A DNA stretch of 9,480 nt, taken from Rhizobium sp. Q54 (GTDB lineage: Bacteria > Pseudomonadota > Alphaproteobacteria > SMXS01). Below, one piece after another: positions 8,755-9,480 of the stretch; the stretch's first letter is position 1; every line of letters begins with the position of its first letter. The stretch is taken from positions 1 through 9,480 of the forward strand of contig CAMBYA010000067.1 in assembly GCA_945872035.1 (NCBI GenBank), in the 5' to 3' direction. Under the pieces are notes generated by a model that saw only the letters and a program-made list of their open reading frames with translations, was not told the origin of the DNA and made no database searches. The translations under genes and the position numbers were made by a program.

Positions 8755-9480
8755 CACCCCGCCTTCCGCCGCGCCATGCGCTCGCGCAGCGCACACCACG
8801 CCGCGAACAGCCGGTCCATGTCGTCCTCGGTCGTCGCCCAGCCCAGGCTGACGCGGATGGCGGAGCCGGCCACATCCCTGTCGCAGCCCATGGCCGCCAG
8901 TATCCGCGAGGCCTTGACCTTGCCCGACGAACAGGCCGACCCGGCGCTGACGCCGATGCCCGCCAGGTCCAGCGCCATCACCTGGGTCTCGCTGCCGATG
9001 CCCGGCAGGGCGACGCAGCTGGTGTTGGGCAGGCGCGCGGCGCCCGCCGACAGGATGATCGCCTCGGGCGCGGCTGCCCTTACCCGCGCTTCCCAGGCAT
9101 CGCGCAATACAGAGGTTCCTTCCAGCGCCCCGGCCAGTCCGGCGGCGACGCCGAAGCCGGCGATGCCCGGGACGTTTTCAGTGCCGGAGCGCCTCCCCTG
9201 CTCCTGGCCACCGCCTCGGACCAGCGGAGTCAGGGCGCAGACCTCGCGCACCACCAGTGCACCGACCCCCTGCGGTCCGCCGAGCTTGTGGGCGGAAAGG
9301 GTCAGGTAATCCACGTCCAGCTCGTTGAAGTCGACCCGTATCTTGCCGGCGGCCTGCACGGCGTCGCAGTGCAGGCGCGCGCCGTGGCGCCTGGCGATGG
9401 CAGCCGCCGCGGCGACCGGCTCGATCACGCCGGTTTCGTTGTTGGCCAGCATCAGCGATACCATTGTGCCGCCGTCGCGG
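8754..9480 (-). CDS. Cysteine desulfurase, NifS-like, C-terminal part (start beyond right edge)
   Basis: This is the last roughly 242 codons of a second PLP-dependent cysteine desulfurase. The frame is open to the window edge, reading RDGGT before the methionine at 9464, so the start lies outside; the usual length of about 370-400 means some 130-150 residues are missing. It has [22 protein letters not shown], the PLP lysine in [15 protein letters not shown] (codon 9287-9285), [11 protein letters not shown], and the catalytic cysteine in [21 protein letters not shown] (codon 8933-8931). The [11 protein letters not shown] loop resembles NifS-type enzymes encoded next to suf or isc genes in alphaproteobacteria. 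It is the first visible gene of the minus-strand operon and ends in TGATG, sharing a base with the next start. Its catalytic residues are intact, so it is presumably active. Confidence 0.93.
   Translation of the reverse strand, partial: RDGGTMVSLMLANNETGVIEPVAAAAAIARRHGARLHCDAVQAAGKIRVDFNELDVDYLTLSAHKLGGPQGVGALVVREVCALTPLVRGGGQEQGRRSGTENVPGIAGFGVAAGLAGALEGTSVLRDAWEARVRAAAPEAIILSAGAARLPNTSCVALPGIGSETQVMALDLAGIGVSAGSACSSGKVKASRILAAMGCDRDVAGSAIRVSLGWATTEDDMDRLFAAWCALRERMARRKAG
8762..8767 (-). promoter_or_regulatory. Ribosome binding site of the complete cysteine desulfurase
   Basis: GGAAGG on the minus strand lies 7 bases before the ATG at 8754, inside the end of the preceding gene. It supports the ATG start and shows that this gene can also recruit ribosomes on its own. 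Confidence 0.6.

Noticed and set aside
8134..9309. Open frame of 391 codons on the plus strand opposite the two desulfurases
   Set aside because: It is the antisense of two genes with clear PLP and cysteine motifs, and its translation shows no domain or ribosome site.

Overview
The window reads as ordinary chromosome of a GC-rich alphaproteobacterium. The evidence is the strong G/C bias at third codon positions, a ParE-type topoisomerase of about 660 residues, an RhlE-like DEAD-box helicase whose tail carries a GLGDHVPEFLL island (a pattern I associate with alphaproteobacterial RhlE proteins), and class I cysteine desulfurases with an Isc-type ferredoxin. The order or genus cannot be fixed from the sequence. 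I see no CRISPR array, tRNA, rRNA, complete insertion sequence or prophage gene.

Layout. Positions 2-721 (+) hold the C-terminal half of type I glutamine synthetase (glnA), closed by two hairpins (728-750 and 763-789). Next comes a clearly less GC-rich pocket (about 790-1500) with one small minus-strand gene (883-1374) for a secreted four-cysteine protein of unknown function. Topoisomerase IV subunit B (parE, 1529-3520, +) follows, then a 179-base spacer with a good sigma-70-like promoter, then a 756-residue DEAD-box RNA helicase (3700-5970, +) with a tail of nearly 400 low-complexity residues. After a perfect 10-bp hairpin comes a crotonase-fold protein of the PaaG type (6084-6878, +).

From 6891 to the right edge everything is on the minus strand, convergent with the crotonase gene. 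Read in its own direction it is one tightly packed operon: a cysteine desulfurase cut by the window edge, a second complete class I cysteine desulfurase, a [2Fe-2S] ferredoxin of the adrenodoxin/Isc type, and a small TfoX N-domain protein. All three junctions overlap by one to four bases, so translation is probably coupled. The desulfurases would mobilise sulfur from cysteine and the ferredoxin could supply electrons for iron-sulfur cluster assembly. The usual scaffold and chaperone genes (iscU, iscA, hscA, hscB) are absent from the visible part.

Most of the window is housekeeping (nitrogen assimilation, chromosome decatenation, RNA remodelling, Fe-S biogenesis). The parts most worth a second look are the secreted four-cysteine protein, the paired desulfurases without a scaffold gene, the TfoX-like gene at the operon's end, the crotonase lacking both hydratase glutamates, and the helicase tail. 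I did not find a clear, wholly new multi-gene system.
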